Shown one piece after another: positions 17,708 through 26,231 of a stretch of 64,000 bases of DNA. Position numbers and translations under genes: made by a program. This DNA is from Rhizobacter sp. SG703 (GTDB lineage: Bacteria > Pseudomonadota > Gammaproteobacteria > Burkholderiales > Burkholderiaceae_C). Each line of letters begins with the position of its first letter. Position 1 is the first letter of the stretch. The notes under the pieces were generated by a model. That model was not told the DNA's origin and searched no databases. It worked only from the letters and a program-made list of their open reading frames with translations. The stretch lies in the NCBI RefSeq assembly GCF_012275445.1, contig NZ_JAAZQK010000001.1, positions 117,103-181,102 of the forward strand, given 5' to 3'.

Positions 17708-19312
17708 ATGCCAGCATGCATTCCGTTGGGACCCGTCGCTCGCTTCCTGTTGTCCGGCGCGGCGGTCGTCGCCGGCGTCTCGTGGTCCGGCATCGTGCAG
17801 GCACGCGACCTGGTGGTGGCGCTGAAGACCGAGCCCACGTCGATGGACCCGCAGTACCACGCGCTGACGCCGAACATCCAGCTGTCGCAGACGCTGTTCG
17901 AGCCGCTGGTCTGCGTCGATGCCGACCTGAAGCCCGAGCCCTGCCTGGCCGAATCCTGGAAGGCCGACGGCAAGGTCTGGACCTTCAAGCTGCGGCCGAA
18001 CGTCAAGTTCTCCGACGGCAGCCCGATGACCTCGGCCGACGTGCTGTTCACGATGGACCGCGTGCCGAAGGTGCCGAACAGCCCGTCGTCCTTCAAGGTC
18101 TACCTGCAGAAGGTCGAGAAGATCGAGGCCCCCGATCCGCTGACGGTGCGCATCACCACCACCGAGCCGTACCCGCTGCTGGCGATCAACATGGTGGGGC
18201 TGCCGATCATGTCGGCCAAGGCCGCCGCCGGCGCTGCCCCTGAAGGCAAGACCACCACCGAGCTGAACGCCGGCAGCGGCCTGGTCGGCACCGGCCCGTA
18301 CAAGTTCGTCTCGTGGAAGCGCGGCTCGGAGGTCGTCTTCGAACGCAACCCGCACTACTGGGGCAAGGCACCCGCGTGGGACAAGGTCATCTACCGGCCG
18401 ATCAGCAACCCGGCCGCGCGCGTCGCGGCGCTGCTGGCGGGCGATGTCGACCTGGCCGAAGACCCGCCGACCGACGACCTGGAACGCCTGCGCAAGGAAC
18501 CGAAGCTGACGGTGGAGACCAAGGCGTCGAACCGCGTCATCTACGTGGCGCTCGACCAGAACGGCGAGGCCACGCCCGGCATCACCGGTGCGGCGCCCGG
18601 CAAGAACCCGCTGCTCGACAAACGCGTGCGCGAGGCGATGTCGCTTGCGATCGACCGCACGGCGCTGGTCTCGCGCACGATGGGCGGCGTCGCGACGCCG
18701 GCCGCGCAGCTGCTGCCGTACCCGATGTTCGGCGCGAGCAAGAACCTCGTGAACGCTGCGAAGCCCGATCCCGAGAAGGCCAAGGCGCTGTTGAAAGAAG
18801 CCGGCTACCCCGACGGCTTCACGCTGGTGCTGGGCACGCCGAACGGCCGCTACATCAACGACAGCAAGGTGGCGCAGACGCTGGCCGCGATGTGGACGCG
18901 CATCGGCGTGAAGACCTCGATCGACGCCAACGCGCCGGCGGTGTTCTTCAAGAACCGCGACAGCTACGCCTACAGCGCCTACCTGGCGGGCTGGGGCACC
19001 GCGACGGGGGAGATGTCCAACACGCTGATCGCACTGCTGGTCACGCCGGACAAGGACAAGGGGCTGGGCACCACCAACCGGGCCCGCTATTCGAACCCGG
19101 CGATGGACAAGCTGGTGGCCGAGGCGTCGTCGCAGATGGACGACGCCGCGCGCGCCGCGACGCTCGCGAAGGCCAGCGAACTGGCGATGGCCGATTTCGC
19201 GATGCTGCCGATCCACTTCGAGCATTCGGTGTGGGCGATGAAGAAGAACGTCAGCTTCAAGGGCCGCGCCGACCAGCAGACGATGGTCCAGTACGCCGTG
19301 CCGGTGAAGTAG
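17708..19312 (+). CDS. Dipeptide/oligopeptide ABC transporter, periplasmic substrate-binding protein
   Basis: 534 aa, SBP family 5 (DppA/OppA type). The start at 17708 gives MPACIPLGPVARFLLSG with a signal peptide ending at about residue 31 (IVQA, mature RDLVVALKTEPTSMDPQYH). Family motifs include the N-terminal T-x-P-x-x-MDPQ, the CLAESWKADGKVWTFKLRPNVKFSDG block and GTGPYKFVSWKRG. The upstream ATG at 17666 would put charged and Pro residues before the signal and is less likely. It is the first gene of a five-component transporter followed by an M20 amidohydrolase, 33 nt before the first permease. It would bind peptides or amide compounds in the periplasm; the exact ligand cannot be read from sequence. 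Confidence 0.9.
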   Translation: MPACIPLGPVARFLLSGAAVVAGVSWSGIVQARDLVVALKTEPTSMDPQYHALTPNIQLSQTLFEPLVCVDADLKPEPCLAESWKADGKVWTFKLRPNVKFSDGSPMTSADVLFTMDRVPKVPNSPSSFKVYLQKVEKIEAPDPLTVRITTTEPYPLLAINMVGLPIMSAKAAAGAAPEGKTTTELNAGSGLVGTGPYKFVSWKRGSEVVFERNPHYWGKAPAWDKVIYRPISNPAARVAALLAGDVDLAEDPPTDDLERLRKEPKLTVETKASNRVIYVALDQNGEATPGITGAAPGKNPLLDKRVREAMSLAIDRTALVSRTMGGVATPAAQLLPYPMFGASKNLVNAAKPDPEKAKALLKEAGYPDGFTLVLGTPNGRYINDSKVAQTLAAMWTRIGVKTSIDANAPAVFFKNRDSYAYSAYLAGWGTATGEMSNTLIALLVTPDKDKGLGTTNRARYSNPAMDKLVAEASSQMDDAARAATLAKASELAMADFAMLPIHFEHSVWAMKKNVSFKGRADQQTMVQYAVPVK

Positions 19313-19345
19313 GCCGGCGACGGCGCAGTCCCCGAACCCACCGCG

Positions 19346-20323
19346 ATGTCGGCTTTCATCATCCGGCGCCTGCTCCAGGCGGTGCTCGTCATGACCGTCA
19401 TGTCGGGCCTGGTCTTCATCGGCCTGTACGTGGTCGGCGACCCGGTGTCGATGATGGCCAGCGCCGAGGCCACCGAGCAGGACCGCGCCGAGATCCGCGC
19501 CAGCTTCGGCCTCGACAAGCCGCTGTGGCAGCAGTACGGCATCTTCATGTCGCATGCGCTGCGGCTCGATTTCGGCAAGAGCTTCCTGACCGGGCAGTCG
19601 GCAATGGGGCTGATCCTGGAGCGCATGCCGGCCACGCTGGAACTCGCGCTGGTGTCGATGGGGCTGGCGGTGCTCGTGGGCATCCCGCTCGGCATCTGGG
19701 CCGGCCTGCGGCCTCAGGCCTACAGCACGCGCGGCATCATGGCCGGCTCGGTGCTGGGCTTCTCGCTGCCGAACTTCTGGGTCGGGCTGATGCTGATCAT
19801 GGTGTTCGCGGTGCAGTTCGGCTGGCTGCCGGCCAGCGGGCGCGGCGCCACGGGGCACATCGGTGCGCTCGACCTGAGCGTGCTGACGCTCGACGGCTGG
19901 TCGCACCTGCTGCTGCCGGCCGTGACGATCGCGCTCGCGAAGGCCGCGCTGATCATCCGCGTCACGCGCGCCGCCACGCGCGAGGCGCTGCCGATGGACT
20001 ACATCAAGTTCGCGCGCGCCAAGGGGCTGCGCTGGAGCCGCATCCTGCGCGTGCACCTGCTGAAGAACATCATGGTGCCGATCGTCACGGTCGGCGGGCT
20101 CGAATTCGGCCAGGTGGTGGCCTTCGCGGTCGTCACCGAAACGATCTTCGCGTGGCCCGGCATGGGCAAGCTGCTGCTCGATTCGATCATCACGCTCGAC
20201 CGGCCGGTGGTCGTCGCCTACCTGATCCTGATCGTGTTCTTCCTGGTGATGCTGAACCTGGTGGTGGACGTGCTCTATTCGGTGCTCGACCCGCGCGTGC
20301 GGCTGCAAGGGGCGACCGCATGA
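19346..20323 (+). CDS. Dipeptide ABC transporter permease, DppB type
   Basis: 325 aa, six predicted membrane helices starting with the typical FIIRRLLQAVLVMTVMSGLVF. A long periplasmic loop after helix 1 carries the family's DPVSMM...LGLDKPLWQQY-like segment. The EAA-type cytoplasmic loop that docks the ATPase is ITRAATREALPMDYIKFARAKGL-like, with RAKGL near residue 230. It overlaps the next permease by 4 nt (ATGA). It forms a heterodimeric channel with the next gene product. Confidence 0.92.
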   Translation: MSAFIIRRLLQAVLVMTVMSGLVFIGLYVVGDPVSMMASAEATEQDRAEIRASFGLDKPLWQQYGIFMSHALRLDFGKSFLTGQSAMGLILERMPATLELALVSMGLAVLVGIPLGIWAGLRPQAYSTRGIMAGSVLGFSLPNFWVGLMLIMVFAVQFGWLPASGRGATGHIGALDLSVLTLDGWSHLLLPAVTIALAKAALIIRVTRAATREALPMDYIKFARAKGLRWSRILRVHLLKNIMVPIVTVGGLEFGQVVAFAVVTETIFAWPGMGKLLLDSIITLDRPVVVAYLILIVFFLVMLNLVVDVLYSVLDPRVRLQGATA

Positions 20324-21240
20324 CGGACGACGCGCTGCTGGAAGTCGCGCCGCCGTTGCCGCCGCCCGAGACGCCTTGGCAGCGCCTGCGCCGCGAGTTC
20401 CTGGCCGACCGGCTGGCGGTGTTCGGCCTTGCGTTGCTGGTGCTCGCGCTGCTGGCCGCGGTGTTCGCGCCGTGGATCTCGCCGCAGAACCCGTACGACA
20501 TCGGCAAGCTCGACATCTTCGACTCGAAGCTGCCGCCCGGCAGCCGCGACGCCGCCGGCACAATGACCTACTGGCTCGGCACCGACGGCCAGGCGCGCGA
20601 CCTGCTGTCGGCCATCCTCCACGGGATGCGCACCAGCCTGCTGGTCGGCGGCGTCTCGGTGGCGGCGGCGCTCGCGATCGGCAGCGCGGTCGGGCTGGCC
20701 GCGGCCTGGTTCGGCGGCTGGATCGACGCGCTGCTGATGCGCATCGTCGACATCCAGCTGTCGTTCCCGGCGATCCTGGTCGCGCTGATCCTGCTGGCCA
20801 TCCTCGGCAAGGGCGTCGACAAGGTGATCCTCGCGCTCGTCATCGTGCAGTGGGCCTACTTCGCGCGGGCCGCGCGCGGCGCCGCGCTGGTCGAGCGCGC
20901 GAAGGAATACATCGAGGCCGCGCAATGCCTGTCGCTCGGCTGGCCGCGCCTGCTGTTCCGCCACATGCTCCCCAACTGCCTGCCGCCGCTGATCGTGATC
21001 GCCACCATCGACCTGGCGCATGCCATTGCGCTGGAATCGACGCTGTCCTTCCTCGGCGTCGGCGTGCCGGTGACCGAGCCGTCGCTCGGCATGCTGATCG
21101 CCAACGGCTACGAATTCCTGCTGTCGGGCAACTACTGGATCTCGTTCTTCCCCGGCATCGCGCTGGCGCTGGCGATCGTCGGCATCAACCTGGTGGGCGA
21201 CCACCTGCGCGACATCCTGAACCCCCGCAACGCGCATTGA
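20320..21240 (+). CDS. Dipeptide ABC transporter permease, DppC type
   Basis: 306 aa. The start ATG 20320 overlaps the previous stop; the longer frame upstream is a shadow. A cytoplasmic Pro-rich N-terminus precedes helix 1 (LAVFGLALLVLALLAAVFAPWISP). YWLGTDGQARDLLSAILHGMRTSLLVG is the OppC/DppC signature segment around residues 85-110. The EAA loop reads ERAKEYIEAAQCLSLGWPRL. The protein ends DHLRDILNPRNAH, typical for the family. It pairs with the DppB-type permease; the ATPase gene follows after 2 nt. Confidence 0.92.
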   Translation: MTDDALLEVAPPLPPPETPWQRLRREFLADRLAVFGLALLVLALLAAVFAPWISPQNPYDIGKLDIFDSKLPPGSRDAAGTMTYWLGTDGQARDLLSAILHGMRTSLLVGGVSVAAALAIGSAVGLAAAWFGGWIDALLMRIVDIQLSFPAILVALILLAILGKGVDKVILALVIVQWAYFARAARGAALVERAKEYIEAAQCLSLGWPRLLFRHMLPNCLPPLIVIATIDLAHAIALESTLSFLGVGVPVTEPSLGMLIANGYEFLLSGNYWISFFPGIALALAIVGINLVGDHLRDILNPRNAH

Positions 21241-21242
21241 CG

Positions 21243-22196
21243 ATGGCTGTCCTCGACGTCCAGGGCCTGCAGACCCATTTCTTCACGCACGGCGGCGTCG
21301 TGAAGGCGGTCGACGGCGTCGACCTGCGCGTCGAGGCCGGCGAGATCCTCGGGCTGGTCGGCGAATCGGGGTCGGGCAAGAGCATCACCGGCTTCTCGGT
21401 GATCGGGCTGATCGATCCGCCCGGGCGCATCGTCGGCGGCCACATCCGCTACCTCGGCGAAGACCTGGTGGGGGCGCCGGAGCGCCGGCTGCGGGCGCTG
21501 CGCGGCAAGGAGATCGCGATGATCTTCCAGGATCCGATGATGACGCTGAACCCGGTGCTGCGCGTCGACACGCAGATGGTCGAGGCGATCCACGCGCACG
21601 AGAAGGCGACCGCGAAGGCCGCGCTCGCGCGGGCCCGCGATGCGCTCGCGATGGTCGGCATCCCGTCGCCCGACGAACGGCTGCGCGCCTACCCGCACCA
21701 GCTGTCGGGCGGCATGCGCCAGCGGGTGGCGATCGCGATCGGGCTGCTGAACCACCCGCGGCTGCTGATCGCCGACGAGCCGACCACCGCGCTCGACGTC
21801 ACGATCCAGGCGCAGATCCTGCACGAGGTGCAGAAGCTGTGCCGCGAGACCGGCACCGCGATGATCTGGATCACGCACGACCTGGCGGTGGTGTCGGGCC
21901 TGGCCGACCGCATCGCGGTGATGTATGCCGGGCGCATCGTCGAAAGCGGTGCGACGGCCGCCGTGATCGGCAGCCCGTCGCACCCGTACACGCTGGGGCT
22001 GATCGATTCGATCCCGACGCGGGCGACGCACGGCACGCTGCTGCGGCAGATTCCCGGCATGACGCCGTCGCTGCTGAACCTGCCGCCCGGCTGCGCGTTC
22101 CGGCCCCGCTGCGGCCGGGCGAGCGACGAATGCCTGATGGTGCCGCAGGCCGCGCCTGGCCCGGCGGGCAAGGTGGTGCGATGCTGGAACAGCTGA
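21243..22196 (+). CDS. Dipeptide ABC transporter ATP-binding protein, DppD type
   Basis: 317 aa. Walker A GESGSGKS at about 40-47, Q-loop [10 protein letters not shown], signature LSGGMRQR, Walker [13 protein letters not shown] and H-loop THD are all present. The C-terminal oligopeptide-transporter region has the Cys pattern [14 protein letters not shown] that binds an Fe-S cluster or metal in this family. The start is 2 nt after the DppC-type gene, and the C-terminus overlaps the DppF-type gene. Confidence 0.93.
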   Translation: MAVLDVQGLQTHFFTHGGVVKAVDGVDLRVEAGEILGLVGESGSGKSITGFSVIGLIDPPGRIVGGHIRYLGEDLVGAPERRLRALRGKEIAMIFQDPMMTLNPVLRVDTQMVEAIHAHEKATAKAALARARDALAMVGIPSPDERLRAYPHQLSGGMRQRVAIAIGLLNHPRLLIADEPTTALDVTIQAQILHEVQKLCRETGTAMIWITHDLAVVSGLADRIAVMYAGRIVESGATAAVIGSPSHPYTLGLIDSIPTRATHGTLLRQIPGMTPSLLNLPPGCAFRPRCGRASDECLMVPQAAPGPAGKVVRCWNS

Positions 22197-23257
22197 TGAC
22201 CGAGACCGCGCCGGTGAATGCCACCCCATCGACCGCCCCGCCTGCCGCCACGCCGCTGCTGCAGCTGCGCGGCGTCTCGAAGCGCTTCGTGCAGGACATC
22301 GACCTGGCCGCGCGCATCGCGAACCTGCTGGGTGCGGGCCACCGCGCGTCGGTGGTGCACGCGGTGGCCGACGTCGACCTCGAGATCCTGCCCGGCGAAG
22401 TGATCGGCGTGGTCGGCGAATCGGGCTGCGGCAAGTCGACGCTCGGCCGCGTGATCGCCGGCATCACGCCGCCGACCGACGGCAGCGTCAGCTTCCTCGG
22501 CAAGCCGGTGGCCGCGATGGACGCGGCCGAGCGCCGCGCCTGGGGGCTGGGCGTGCAGATGATCTTCCAGAACCCGATGGCCTCGCTGAACCCGCGCCTG
22601 CGGGTGCTGGACATCGTCGGCGAAGCGCCGGTGGTGCACGGGCTGGTGAAGGCGGCGCAGAAGGCAGTCTACGTCGAGGCGTTGCTGCACCAGGTGGGAC
22701 TGGACCCCGCATACGCGCAGCGCTACCCGCACCAGTTCTCGGGCGGGCAGCGGCAGCGCATCGGCATCGCCCGCGCGCTGGCACTGAAGCCGCGGCTGAT
22801 CGTCTGCGACGAGGCGGTGGCGGCGCTCGACGTGTCGATCCAGGCCCAGGTGCTGAACCTGTTCCTGTCGTTGCGGCGCGAACTGGCGCTGACCTACCTG
22901 TTCATCAGCCACAACCTCGGCGTGGTCGGGCATGTGTCGGACCGGGTGGTGGTCATGTACCTGGGCCGCATCGTCGAGGTGGCGCCGACCGCGACCCTCT
23001 TCAGCGCGCCCCGCCATCCCTACACGCGGGCGCTGCTGTCGGAGCTGCCGACGCTGGAACGCACGCGCCGCACGTACCTGCCGATCCAGGGCGAACTGCC
23101 GTCGCCGCTCGCGCCGCCGCCGGGCTGTGCCTTCCATCCACGCTGCCCGCAGGCGATGCCGCGCTGCAAGGTGGAAGCGCCGGTGTTGCGCAGCCTGCGG
23201 CCCGGCCACGCCAGCGCGTGCCACCTGGACGACCCCGTGACCTTGCCCACGACCTGA
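22181..23257 (+). CDS. Dipeptide ABC transporter ATP-binding protein, DppF type
   Basis: 358 aa from ATG 22181, which has an AAGGTGG ribosome site 5 nt upstream; ATG 22196 (TGATG overlap with the previous stop) is an alternative that shortens it by five residues. It shows Walker A GESGCGKS, signature FSGGQRQR, Walker [13 protein letters not shown] and the C-terminal [14 protein letters not shown] cluster. It also has an unusual insertion before Walker A ([19 protein letters not shown]) compared with typical DppF. It should form the ATPase heterodimer with the preceding gene product and power import. Confidence 0.92.
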   Translation: MLEQLMTETAPVNATPSTAPPAATPLLQLRGVSKRFVQDIDLAARIANLLGAGHRASVVHAVADVDLEILPGEVIGVVGESGCGKSTLGRVIAGITPPTDGSVSFLGKPVAAMDAAERRAWGLGVQMIFQNPMASLNPRLRVLDIVGEAPVVHGLVKAAQKAVYVEALLHQVGLDPAYAQRYPHQFSGGQRQRIGIARALALKPRLIVCDEAVAALDVSIQAQVLNLFLSLRRELALTYLFISHNLGVVGHVSDRVVVMYLGRIVEVAPTATLFSAPRHPYTRALLSELPTLERTRRTYLPIQGELPSPLAPPPGCAFHPRCPQAMPRCKVEAPVLRSLRPGHASACHLDDPVTLPTT

Positions 23258-23270
23258 AGGATCGGACCCC

Positions 23271-24476
23271 ATGACGCTCATCGCCGAGATCGAAGACCAG
23301 CACGCCGAGTTCACCGCGCTGCGCCGCGACATCCACGCGCACCCGGAGCTCGCGTTCCACGAGACCCGCACCTCGAACCTAGTGGCCGAGCGGCTGGCCG
23401 CCTGGGGCGTCGAAGTGCACCGCGGCCTCGGCAAGACCGGCGTGGTGGGCGTGCTGCACGGCGCGCGCGGCCCCGGCGAGCGCGCGATCGGGCTGCGCGC
23501 CGACATGGATGCGCTGCCGATGCCGGAGCACAACCGCTTCCTGCATGCGTCGACCGCGCCGGGCCGCATGCACGGCTGCGGGCACGACGGGCACACCGCG
23601 ATGCTGCTGGGTGCGGCGCACTACCTGTCGACGCACCGCGATTTCGAAGGCACGGTGAACTTCATCTTCCAGCCGGCGGAGGAGGGCGGCAACGCCGGCG
23701 CGAAGGCGATGATGGACGACGGGCTGTTCGACCGCTTCCCGTGCGAGGAGATCTACGGCATCCACAACATGCCGGGCTTCGAGGCCGGGCACTTTGCGTT
23801 CCGCAAGGGGCCGACGATGGCGTCGAGCAACCGCTTCGACATCGTCGTGCGAGGCACCGGCGGGCATGCGGCGCAACCGCACAAGGCCGTCGACACGATC
23901 GTCATCGCGGCCGAGATGGTGGGCGCATTGCAGACGCTGATCTCGCGCCACAAGAACCCGATCGACGTCGCGGTGGTGAGCGTGACGCAGATCCATGCCG
24001 GCGATGCCTACAACGTGCTGCCGGGCGAGGCGGTGATCCGCGGCACCGTGCGCACCTTCAGCACCGAGGTGCTGGACGAGATCGAGGCCAACATGCGCCG
24101 CATCGCCGAGCTGCTGCCGCAGGTGCACGGCGGCAGCGGCGAGCTGAAGTTCCACCGTGCCTACCCGCCGCTGGTGAACTGGGATGCGCAGACCGATTTC
24201 GCGATGAAGGTGGCGCAGGACACCTTCGGCGCCGACAAGGTCGACGGCAACACGCCGCAGCACGGCGGTGCCGAAGACTTCTCGTTCTACCTGCAGAAGG
24301 TGCCGGGCACGTACCTCTTCGTCGGCAACGGCGGGGGCGGGCATCGCGAAGCCACGTACCACGGCATGGGGCCGTGCGAGCTGCACAACCCGAATTACGA
24401 CTTCAACGATGCGTTGCTGCCGGTGGGGGCGACGTATTGGGTGCGGCTGGTGGAGGCGTTTTTCGCGCGGGGGTGA
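23271..24476 (+). CDS. M20 family metallo-amidohydrolase (hippurate hydrolase / N-acyl-amino-acid type)
   Basis: 401 aa, M20D-type. The order of metal-ligand motifs is [14 protein letters not shown] near the N-terminus, [13 protein letters not shown] around residues 102-114, FQPAEEGG around 137-144, GIHNMPG around 163, and HGGAEDFS with C-terminal HNPNYDFND. The dimerisation/lid domain begins about residue 185 ([11 protein letters not shown]). There is no signal peptide. It lies 13 nt after the DppF-type gene, which suggests the transporter imports an acyl-amino acid, dipeptide or similar amide that this enzyme hydrolyses in the cytoplasm. Substrate cannot be told from sequence. Confidence 0.9.
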   Translation: MTLIAEIEDQHAEFTALRRDIHAHPELAFHETRTSNLVAERLAAWGVEVHRGLGKTGVVGVLHGARGPGERAIGLRADMDALPMPEHNRFLHASTAPGRMHGCGHDGHTAMLLGAAHYLSTHRDFEGTVNFIFQPAEEGGNAGAKAMMDDGLFDRFPCEEIYGIHNMPGFEAGHFAFRKGPTMASSNRFDIVVRGTGGHAAQPHKAVDTIVIAAEMVGALQTLISRHKNPIDVAVVSVTQIHAGDAYNVLPGEAVIRGTVRTFSTEVLDEIEANMRRIAELLPQVHGGSGELKFHRAYPPLVNWDAQTDFAMKVAQDTFGADKVDGNTPQHGGAEDFSFYLQKVPGTYLFVGNGGGGHREATYHGMGPCELHNPNYDFNDALLPVGATYWVRLVEAFFARG

Positions 24477-24629
24477 GTCCGGTCCTGCGACCTCAAGGGC
24501 ACGCCCCGAGGGCGGATACCGGAGTGCGCAGCGCGAAGGTATGCCCCGCCGCTCCCCAACCCTGGGGATGCGCACCCGCACGGCCTTGCCTAGGATCCCG
24601 ACAACGAGATCTTCCAGGGAGGGCAGACG

Positions 24630-25139
24630 ATGCAAACCACGCGCCTGGGCGCTCGCTGGCCGAGACTGTTCGCGGCCGCGGTGCTGGCCTGTGTGTTGGC
24701 CGGCATGCTGGCCGCGTGCTCGGGCGTCAAGCTCGTCGCCGACCATGATGCCGAGGCCGCCAGGTCGATCACCGACACCTCGGCCGAGGTCTTCGCCTTC
24801 TACGATCGCCTGATCGAAGCCAAGGCCCGGGCCAGGAGCCAGAAGCTCGCCTACAGCGGCTTCAACGAGGACTGGGGGAAGATCGAGACCCGGCTGCGGG
24901 TGTTGATGGTCCGCGAGGAATCCCGCCCGCTGAACAGCGAATCCCAGCGGATTGCCGGCACGATCCTCGAGTTCTGGCAGAAGTACCGCGAGGCGCATCG
25001 CAAGAACGACGACTACGCCGCGGCTCTGCTGCCGATCCACCGGGACCGCTTTCAGCGTCTGTTCACCGCCGCGCTGCTGGCCGAGAAGGCCAAGCGCCTG
25101 GCCGACCCGGACAGCAATCCGAAACTCGACGGCAATTGA
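24630..25139 (+). CDS. Small lipoprotein heading an uncharacterised five-gene operon
   Basis: 169 aa. The signal peptide ends in a lipobox (LAAC, Cys 30), followed by SGVKLVADHDAEAARSITDT and then a wholly helical, charged domain (FYDRLIEAKARARSQKLAYSG...FWQKYREAHRKNDDYAAAL). Start ATG 24630 follows GGGAGGGCAGACG. A possible -10 (TAGGAT) lies 43 nt upstream. It should be anchored in the inner or outer membrane facing the periplasm. I do not recognise a named family. It is followed after 18 nt by a small acidic protein, then by a peptidase, a large membrane protein and a lipase, all same strand and closely spaced. Confidence 0.75.
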   Translation: MQTTRLGARWPRLFAAAVLACVLAGMLAACSGVKLVADHDAEAARSITDTSAEVFAFYDRLIEAKARARSQKLAYSGFNEDWGKIETRLRVLMVREESRPLNSESQRIAGTILEFWQKYREAHRKNDDYAAALLPIHRDRFQRLFTAALLAEKAKRLADPDSNPKLDGN

Positions 25140-25157
25140 GGCCGAGGAGACCCGTCC

Positions 25158-25484
25158 ATGAGCATCGACATCGGGGCCATCCTGGAAGGCGCGGTGGGGG
25201 CGGCCGCCGGTGCGGTCCGCGAGACGGCGCCCCAGGTGGAAGACTTCCTGCGCGAGATCGGCCACGGCCATGAAGCCGCCATCCTGGCCGTCGCCGAGGC
25301 ATTTGCCGTCGGCGACATCGACGAGGACACCTTCGAGTCCGAGATGGACGACGAAGCGAAGACGCTCGAAGCGGAATTGCAGGCGGTGGCCGTGCTCACC
25401 AAGGCAATCGCCCAGCGTGCGATCAATGCGTTCCAGCGCGCCCTGGTCGACGGCGTCAAGGCCGCGATCGCCACCGTGGTTTGA
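25158..25484 (+). CDS. Small acidic helical protein of unknown function
   Basis: 108 aa, no signal peptide. The N-terminal glycine/alanine-rich stretch (GAILEGAVGAAAGAVRETAP) resembles an amphipathic or membrane-active helix. The centre is strongly acidic (GDIDEDTFESEMDDEAKTLEAEL) and the C-terminus a second Ala-rich helix. It is spaced 18 nt from both neighbours with GGAG-type ribosome sites, so it is a genuine operon member. The small size between a lipoprotein and a peptidoglycan hydrolase would fit a chaperone, immunity or pore component; none of these can be proved here. Confidence 0.65.
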   Translation: MSIDIGAILEGAVGAAAGAVRETAPQVEDFLREIGHGHEAAILAVAEAFAVGDIDEDTFESEMDDEAKTLEAELQAVAVLTKAIAQRAINAFQRALVDGVKAAIATVV

Positions 25485-25502
25485 ACGACAGGAGACGCGA
25501 CG

Positions 25503-26198
25503 ATGGCAACGGGCAACGAACTGCTGGCACTGGCGGCGCGCCATGTCGGCGAAGCGTATGTGCTGGGCGCGAAGGTGCCGAAGGACAACCCGGGCTGGGC
25601 CGGCCCGTGGGACTGCGCCGAGTTCGCGTCGTGGTGCCTGTTCCAGGCGAGCGGCCGCCTGTTCGGCTGCGACCAGGACCGCGATCCGGCGACGGCCGAC
25701 GCCTACACCGGCTACTGGCGCCGCGACGCCGAGGCCACCGGGCGCGGCACGGCGCTGGTGGTGGCGAAGTCGATCCCCGGCGCGTTCCTGCTGCGCTTTC
25801 CGGCCAGCAACCTGATCGGCCACATCGCGATCTCCGACGGCACCGGCGGCACGGTGGAGGCCCATTCCAGCAAGACCGGCGTGATCCGCGGCCAGGTCGA
25901 TGGCCGGCGTTGGGACATCGGCGTGCTGCCGCCGATGCTGCAGTACGACGAGCCGGACCTGATGCGCCCCGCGCAGCCGCCTGGCCTGGTGCTGCGGCTG
26001 AAGCAGCCGCCGATGAAGGGCGCGCTGGTCGAGCGGCTGCAGCGACGGCTGGCCGAACGCGGCTTCTCGCCGGGCGACATCGACGGCAGCTTCGGCCCGC
26101 ACACGGCGGCGGCGGTGCATGCCTTCCAGTTGACGCAAGGGATGGTGGCCGACGGCGAGGCCGGGCGGCAGACACTGCAGGCGCTCGGACTGGCGTGA
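25503..26198 (+). CDS. NlpC/CHAP-like cysteine peptidase with C-terminal peptidoglycan-binding domain
   Basis: 231 aa. The N-terminal domain has C38 in PWDCAEFASWCLF, H107 in IGHIAISDG and H121 in VEAHSS, the Cys-His arrangement of papain-like NlpC/P60 and CHAP amidases. Residues 172-230 form a PG_binding_1 domain (LVERLQRRLAERGFSPGDIDGSFGP then TAAAVHAFQLTQGMVADGEAG). There is no signal peptide despite an expected cell-wall substrate, so export would need a dedicated route or lysis. Spacing is 18 nt from the upstream gene and 33 nt to the next. Likely a peptidoglycan hydrolase or effector. Confidence 0.8.
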   Translation: MATGNELLALAARHVGEAYVLGAKVPKDNPGWAGPWDCAEFASWCLFQASGRLFGCDQDRDPATADAYTGYWRRDAEATGRGTALVVAKSIPGAFLLRFPASNLIGHIAISDGTGGTVEAHSSKTGVIRGQVDGRRWDIGVLPPMLQYDEPDLMRPAQPPGLVLRLKQPPMKGALVERLQRRLAERGFSPGDIDGSFGPHTAAAVHAFQLTQGMVADGEAGRQTLQALGLA

Positions 26199-26231
26199 CG
26201 CGGGCGCGAGCCGCTCGCAACGGAGGACGCC

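Noticed and set aside
17684..20563. 959-aa minus-strand frame across the peptide transporter genes
   Set aside because: Low-complexity His/Arg/Gln/Asp sequence with no motif, antisense to well-supported ABC transporter genes.
22181..22198. Frameshift between the two peptide-transporter ATPase genes
   Set aside because: The overlap is an ordinary TGATG/short coupling overlap; both proteins are complete.
23379..26138. 919-aa minus-strand frame across the amidohydrolase and lipoprotein genes
   Set aside because: Spans several real plus-strand genes and a promoter gap; biased composition only.
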